A stretch of DNA of 8,281 nt, taken from an uncultured euryarchaeote (GTDB taxonomy: Archaea > Thermoplasmatota > Poseidoniia > Poseidoniales > Thalassarchaeaceae). The stretch is taken from positions 1 to 8,281 of the forward strand of contig CALCOR010000095.1 of assembly GCA_937897085.1 (NCBI GenBank), given 5' to 3'. Below, one piece after another: positions 5,801 through 8,281 of this stretch. A model generated the notes under the pieces. It searched no databases. It was given only the letters and a program-made list of their open reading frames with translations, and was not told the origin of the DNA. A program made the translations under genes and the position numbers. Numbering within the stretch: position 1 is the first letter of the stretch; each line of letters opens with the position of its first letter.

Positions 5801-6475
5801 CTCGCTCCGTTCCCCTGGAACTTCTCAGAGGGCGCCGACCTGTTCCCCGCGGACCCGAAGCGCTGGAACCAGAGTCACGTGATATCCGAGGGCAAGTCCG
5901 GTGGTTTAGGCTCCGGAGGCGGTATGGCCTTCGGACTAGGTCTCGGTGCGTTGGTGGCCATCTGCTTCGCGGCGTTGTTCGGATTCCTAGTACTCAGGCT
6001 CAGTCGACGTGGAGAATACTACGACGACGAATACTACGACGATGAGTACGAACTCGAGAGCGAGCAAGAGGGAGCAGACCGTGCGGCGGAGATATCTCGC
6101 TCATGGCAGCAGCATGGAAGCGCCCCCCCACCCGCGCCCGGAGGGGCACAACAGCAACTGTCCAGCGCGGCTGGCACGGCTCAGGTCCCCGCCCCCCCTG
6201 AACTTCCATCCGAGCCGATGACCATCCACGAACCGAGTCCCTACAGCGCGGCTGCCGATGAGATGAGCAGTTCGGATGCGTTCAATCTTCTTGATTCCCT
6301 TTCCGTCAGCCTCGACGCCTCGATCGAGGAGGCCGAGGATGAAGCAGAATCGAAGGAACTCGAGGAATCCGAGGATGAGCCAGAGGAAGACGCTGAAGTC
6401 ACCGAATCGGAGACTGAAGCCGAAGAATCGGTCGAGGAATCCGAGGAAGAAGATGACTGGTCCGCAGACTGGTGA
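2858..6475 (+). CDS. Giant type I membrane surface protein: seven-blade SBBP propeller, calcium-repeat stalk, acidic cytoplasmic tail
   Basis: This is a 1205-residue cell-surface protein of unknown function. A signal peptide (hydrophobic core about 11-28) exports it. Residues 77-535 hold seven degenerate SBBP-type blades of the form VYVTGxFxGxxxFG...DxFVxKxDxxGNWxWA, predicting a closed propeller. Residues 541-1004 form a stalk of Asp-rich DxDGDGxxD loops related to thrombospondin type 3 repeats, alternating with six C-x13/14-C pairs and TQW motifs. A glycine-rich lead-in precedes one membrane helix (about 1024-1046); the following RLSRR suits a cytoplasmic C-terminus. The tail carries YYDDE repeats, a PPPAP/PAPP-rich linker, a short hydrophobic motif (AFNLLDSLSV) and an acidic end (28 of 44 residues at 1157-1200), ending DDWSADW. 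The start is fixed: an in-frame TAA lies at 2843. Adhesion, ligand binding or sensing are possible roles, but none is demonstrated. Proteins with SBBP and calcium repeats are common in Marine Group II. Confidence 0.93.
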   Translation: MGTSRVSLCRATLFLTVMLLAAYLTPMISDLPNEARSTPSDDRDTGLLTPAQDSTIKRALGRSNLDHWAASAGGSGADMAWDMVLDSQDNVYVTGAFSGSATFGSTTLNSAGGLDGFVAKMDTNGNWVWASQISGAYEDWGLGIDVDSAGNVYVTGPFMDNQGSASPSVQLGSISLSAHAQSNYDMFVGKLDNNGNWLWGVTSNKLTELDWDTFQYEERFGQVIPTDVKVFNNSVTVSGSYAGKIHAYTDSQGDWYYESTQDPSGAYTSDAYVGFLGVDGTWSSQHGWGGDSQFDSANSVAPSPTGDYWYIGGTFASTVEFPGGVTLTSRSGSVDVWVMQIDDGGNVEWVTNGGGPGKDTLRGMVADSSDDIYLIGDFEGVLADFGSERLTSDAGSVDVWAGKIDSSSNWQWARKAGGAAEDFGFSMSLNQNESLVYITGQVAGQVSFEHGQSIITENTSGSSDAFVASMTTGAGEWDDIYLAGGPSGGDRGWSIGVDSQDVVYTAGRFKGASNNPAEFGSDNLTSAGDFDIYVWKGLIQDADDDRVADEDDDCPLTPGNATVSPYVGCVDTDGDGYADVDDSHPLEPTQWRDADGDTYGDNPTGVLADDCPTVAGTSFVDKFGCPDTDGDGWSDSRDAFPTEPTQWNDSDGDHFGDNWNDIDDTPQFESLGLGQFMQGAIDMDWCPTLPGVWTVDKPGCPDLDGDKISDVTDGFPSNPTQWKDTDGDGWGDNNSDGATQADDLPFDETQWSDRDGDGWGDNPDGNNPDVFPDDETQWQDVDGDEYGDNPEGNLGDACPDEHGTSTRDRYGCPDSDGDGSSDAGDAFPGDWSQWADSDSDGAGDNWANPHWNSSRKGHWPGEFIPGAQNADRHPLDYDSDGFEDEAALGSISPWDDCPEDPGDSYWDLFGCPDSDGDGWSDSGDAFPDDASQWSDQDGDGFGDEPMGTDPDACRSIRGDSLHDRIGCPDTDGDGWSDPMNSLAPFPWNFSEGADLFPADPKRWNQSHVISEGKSGGLGSGGGMAFGLGLGALVAICFAALFGFLVLRLSRRGEYYDDEYYDDEYELESEQEGADRAAEISRSWQQHGSAPPPAPGGAQQQLSSAAGTAQVPAPPELPSEPMTIHEPSPYSAAADEMSSSDAFNLLDSLSVSLDASIEEAEDEAESKELEESEDEPEEDAEVTESETEAEESVEESEEEDDWSADW
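3086..4462 (+). repeat. Seven SBBP-type beta-propeller repeats within the giant protein
   Basis: Seven blade-like units can be aligned by eye at protein residues about 77-131, 137-200, 226-283, 294-350, 359-413, 421-479 and 490-536. Each has a xVYVTGxF-like strand, a variable loop often ending in FG, and a D-x-FV-x-K-x-D strand leading to GNWxWA. Units 1, 2, 4 and 5 are closest to consensus; unit 3 (VTVSGSYAGK...DAYVGFLGVDGTW) and unit 7 are the most diverged. Seven is a common closed propeller number. The blade count is an inference from motif spacing. Confidence 0.75.
4478..5869 (+). repeat. Calcium-binding TSP3-like stalk repeats within the giant protein
   Basis: Residues 541-1004 contain six units that begin with a C-x13/14-C loop and continue as PDxDGDGWSDxxDAFPxxxTQWxDxDGDxxGDN. 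First cysteines are at 554, 611, 686, 798, 897 and 953, so unit lengths are 57, 75, 112, 99 and 56, with the last ending near the membrane. The third unit holds three TQW/DxDGD submodules in tandem (W722, W751, W778). Asp side chains in the DxDxDG loops are the expected calcium ligands. At DNA level the repeats reuse near-identical blocks such as GACGGTGACGGCTGG, making the region prone to recombination and assembly error. Confidence 0.85.
6014..6049 (+). repeat. 15-bp tandem repeat encoding EYYDD
   Basis: GAATACTACGACGAC (6014-6028) is followed directly by a copy differing only in the last base (6029-6043) and by a partial third copy, GAGTAC. It encodes EYYDDEYYDDEY just inside the membrane helix of the giant protein. 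The clean 15-bp unit suggests recent slippage or duplication, and the tyrosines set in acidic sequence stand out. Confidence 0.8.
6123..6198 (+). repeat. Two C7 homopolymer tracts in the proline-rich tail linker
   Basis: Runs of seven C bases occur at 6123-6129 and 6192-6198, both encoding proline codons in the cytoplasmic tail of the giant protein. A one-base slip that moves translation into the next frame would end it at the stop finishing at 6221 and remove the acidic C-terminus. They are also common places for sequencing error, but the frame is intact here. Confidence 0.6.
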
Positions 6476-6477
6476 TG

Positions 6478-7926
6478 TCAACCATTGTGGAATCTGTCCA
6501 GGTCGATGCGTTCACCCAGAAGGCGCTCGACTTCGTCCTTGATCGTCTGCAGCCCTGCTTCAGTGGTGGCTTCGGCACGCATCACGAGTATCGGCTCCGT
6601 GTTCGATGGGCGGCAGAGGAACCAACCCTCCCAGTCGTCGCCCACAAAGCGGGCGCGTATACCGTCAACGGTAACGCATGGCAGGTCGCTGAACGCGTCG
6701 GCGACGAACGTCATCGTCTCCTCCCGCTCCCCCGTGAGCGGCACCTTGCCCTCTCCGGTGCTAGGGTAGGTCGGGAATGTCGCCATCCGTTCGCTGAACT
6801 CTGGCCCCCCATCATCGGGTGCCGGGTCGCGCCCGACCAGCTCCAGCATACGCGCCACGCAGTAGAGCGAATCGTCATGGCCTGACCAGCGGTCGTTGAA
6901 GAAGAAGTGACCGCTCATCTCGCCCGCCAGTTTGACCTCGGGAGAGCGCTTGAGGGCCATCTTCTGGAACGAGTGGCCGGTGCGCATCATGTGCGGGATG
7001 CCCCCGCCGTTCTCGATTACCTGTTCCAGAGCCAGACTGCACTTGACATCGTAGATGATCGTGCGCGCCTCGTCTGACGCGTCGTCCGGCACACGACTCA
7101 GAACATCATCGGCGAACAGCGCCAGGATGCGGTCGGGGTCGACGAATCGGCCTTGTTCATCCACCATTCCGATGCGATCTCCGTCACCATCGATGCCGAT
7201 TCCGAATTCTGCACCAGTCTCGACCACCACCTCGCCGAGCAGTTCCATGTTCGCCGGGCGTGTCGGGTCGGGTGGATGAACCGGATACGTGTTGTCCCAT
7301 TCACACAGGATACAGGTGGCGTCGGCGCCGAGCAGTCGGACCAGTGCCTCGATGTACGGGCCGGGAACGGCATTGCCCGAATCGATTACCAGGCGGACAC
7401 GCCGCTCCGGAATCCCGGCGGAATCGATGATGGCATCGAAGTAGAGATCGAGGAAATCATCGATCTCGATGTGTTCGCCAACTCCATCCCTAAACTCCCC
7501 GGCCTCGAACACGCTCCACAGTTCCTGCAGTTCGTCCCCGGCCATCGCATCAGGCCCGCGGCAGAACTTGAAACCGTTGTACTCAGGCGGATTGTGACTG
7601 GCGGTGATCGCCACACCTCCATCGACGTTGAGTGCCAGAGTCGCCCGATAGAGAGCACCGGTCGGCATGATTCCGATGTCATGCACATCCACGCCGCCCG
7701 CCAGCAGCCCCTCAACGAAGGCGGCGTGCAGTTCCGGCCCAGACTCTCGAATGTCGCGACATACCGCCAGCGCATTGCAATCGAGGTAGGTGGCGGTCGC
7801 ACGTCCCAGACGCAGCGCGAAAGCGGCGGTCAGCGGGTCGCCTGCAATTCCGCGAATGTCGTAGGCCTTGAACGCAGCACGTGTGGTTTCGGGGTCGAGT
7901 TCTTCCGGCCAGGGCTCTGCGGACAT
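6478..7926 (-). CDS. manB: Phosphomannomutase/phosphoglucomutase (alpha-D-phosphohexomutase family)
   Basis: This cytoplasmic enzyme should move phosphate between C6 and C1 of mannose or glucose, supplying mannose-1-P or glucose-1-P for nucleotide sugars. From the ATG at 7926 it has 482 residues, normal for the family, with all four domains marked: KAYDIRG (20-26), the catalytic phosphoserine loop TASHNPPEYNGFK with S110, the magnesium loop DGDGDR (246-251), the sugar-binding loop GEMSGH (335-340) and the phosphate-binding RPSNTEP (439-445). GEMSGH favours PMM/PGM over glucosamine mutase; actual sugar preference cannot be read from sequence, so the symbol is provisional. A GTG at 7935 would add three residues, but GGTGA at 7932-7936 is a well-spaced ribosome-binding site for the ATG. 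It probably forms an operon with the small membrane protein upstream. Its stop lies 2 bp from that of the convergent giant gene. Confidence 0.94.
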   Translation of the reverse strand: MSAEPWPEELDPETTRAAFKAYDIRGIAGDPLTAAFALRLGRATATYLDCNALAVCRDIRESGPELHAAFVEGLLAGGVDVHDIGIMPTGALYRATLALNVDGGVAITASHNPPEYNGFKFCRGPDAMAGDELQELWSVFEAGEFRDGVGEHIEIDDFLDLYFDAIIDSAGIPERRVRLVIDSGNAVPGPYIEALVRLLGADATCILCEWDNTYPVHPPDPTRPANMELLGEVVVETGAEFGIGIDGDGDRIGMVDEQGRFVDPDRILALFADDVLSRVPDDASDEARTIIYDVKCSLALEQVIENGGGIPHMMRTGHSFQKMALKRSPEVKLAGEMSGHFFFNDRWSGHDDSLYCVARMLELVGRDPAPDDGGPEFSERMATFPTYPSTGEGKVPLTGEREETMTFVADAFSDLPCVTVDGIRARFVGDDWEGWFLCRPSNTEPILVMRAEATTEAGLQTIKDEVERLLGERIDLDRFHNG

Positions 7927-7931
7927 CGGTC

Positions 7932-7936
7932 TCACC
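7932..7936 (-). promoter_or_regulatory. Shine-Dalgarno sequence deciding the mutase start
   Basis: GGTGA lies 5 bases before the ATG at 7926 and overlaps the alternative GTG start at 7935. It matches the 16S anti-Shine-Dalgarno core and therefore favours the ATG. Its presence fits an internal operon gene, in contrast to the SD-less pgk and giant genes. Confidence 0.5.
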
Positions 7937-7974
7937 GACTCGGCCGTGTGGGCGGGGGTGAAAAAGCAGGTAGG

Positions 7975-8211
7975 TCAGCCGACAGGGGATTCCGGCTCAT
8001 CGGGGGCGGTCCAGCGCAGCACCAACCAGGAAGTCCCTGGGAGGTCGATTAGCAGCATGATGAGCCACACCCACCACCATTGGGGGAAGAAGTGCCAGAG
8101 AGTGAAGTAGAGTGCGATTGCCAGCAGGTCGAACCCGATCAGCAGGAACAGCCGCAGCATCGGTCTCATGGAAACGGGAGCACCTTCTGGAGGGCCTGAC
8201 ACCTCGCTCAT
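7975..8211 (-). CDS. Small two-helix membrane protein of unknown function
   Basis: From the ATG at 8211 this is a 78-residue protein. A short polar N-terminus (MSEVSGPPEGAPVSMRP) leads into a first membrane helix at about 18-42 (MLRLFLLIGFDLL... to LWHFF). A tight PQ turn joins it to a second, tryptophan-rich helix at about 45-67 beginning WWWVWLIMLL. A polar tail ending DEPESPVG follows. Both ends probably face the same side. The start is chosen because GTGAG lies 4 bases upstream; GTG at 8265 would add 18 residues and the ATG at 8169 would shorten the protein by 14. It precedes the mutase by 48 bp on the same strand, so cotranscription is likely. I do not recognise the family; a lipid- or glycan-related helper role is only a guess from the neighbour. 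Confidence 0.72.
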   Translation of the reverse strand: MSEVSGPPEGAPVSMRPMLRLFLLIGFDLLAIALYFTLWHFFPQWWWVWLIMLLIDLPGTSWLVLRWTAPDEPESPVG

Positions 8212-8214
8212 CAA

Positions 8215-8219
8215 CTCAC
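8215..8219 (-). promoter_or_regulatory. Shine-Dalgarno-like motif for the small membrane protein
   Basis: GTGAG lies 4 bases upstream of the ATG at 8211 and is the best ribosome-binding match among the candidate starts. The remaining 62 bases to the window edge hold no clear promoter; GCATACC near 8232 is the only weakly TATA-like stretch. Confidence 0.3.
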
Positions 8220-8281
8220 ATCCAGATTGGTATGCACACGTTACGCGCTGCAGTACTTCACTCACAGTCTGCGTCGATGGC

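Noticed and set aside
7153..8052. 299-codon plus-strand open frame
   Set aside because: It is antisense to the mutase, whose catalytic motifs are all intact. It also crosses two minus-strand genes and has no recognisable protein features.
7924..8168. 11-base repeat CATCGGTCTCA at 7924-7934 and 8158-8168, near starts of both minus-strand genes
   Set aside because: Several exact 11-base repeats are expected by chance in 8 kb. The second copy lies inside the coding sequence of the small membrane protein.
1..8281. Search for CRISPR arrays, insertion sequences, phage genes or attachment sites
   Set aside because: No regularly spaced direct repeats, transposase motifs, terminal inverted repeats or duplicated tRNA 3' ends were seen. 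The only long repeats lie inside the giant protein gene.

Overview
The window is most likely chromosomal DNA of a marine planktonic archaeon, probably a Thermoplasmatota/Marine Group II (Poseidoniales) relative. Evidence for an archaeon: the phosphoglycerate kinase has the archaeal signatures VDVNSP, LLAHQSRPG and GGGHT; the tRNA-Thr lacks an encoded CCA and has U73; several genes lack a Shine-Dalgarno sequence but carry an AT-rich element about 27-30 bp upstream, as in leaderless archaeal transcription. The GC-rich base composition (about 60% in sampled lines) and the giant acidic, calcium-repeat surface protein fit Marine Group II, but that rank is an inference. No phage, transposon, CRISPR or plasmid signature was seen.

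Layout. Minus strand, 1-1106: the 5' end of an unidentified gene running off the left edge, preceded by a beta-class DNA methyltransferase (SPPY type, probably N4-cytosine). A divergent promoter region (about 1107-1314) holds an 18-bp near-perfect palindrome. Plus strand, 1315-6475: archaeal phosphoglycerate kinase (pgk), tRNA-Thr(CGT), and a 1205-residue type I membrane protein. This protein is built from a signal peptide, a predicted seven-bladed SBBP-type beta-propeller, a long calcium-binding (thrombospondin type 3-like) stalk, one transmembrane helix and a 155-residue cytoplasmic tail that is proline-rich and then very acidic. Minus strand, 8211-6478: a small two-helix membrane protein followed after 48 bp by a phosphomannomutase/phosphoglucomutase. 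The mutase stop codon and the giant gene's stop codon converge with only 2 bp between them.

How the genes may relate. pgk and the mutase belong to central sugar metabolism (glycolysis/gluconeogenesis and hexose-phosphate interconversion for glycan precursors). The giant protein is a cell-surface, probably glycosylated protein (nine N-x-S/T sequons, all on the predicted outer side) that could bind or scaffold outside and signal or dock partners inside through its tail. No operon links it to its neighbours, so any functional link is inference. The giant protein's architecture is the most interesting content; the rest is ordinary core genome.
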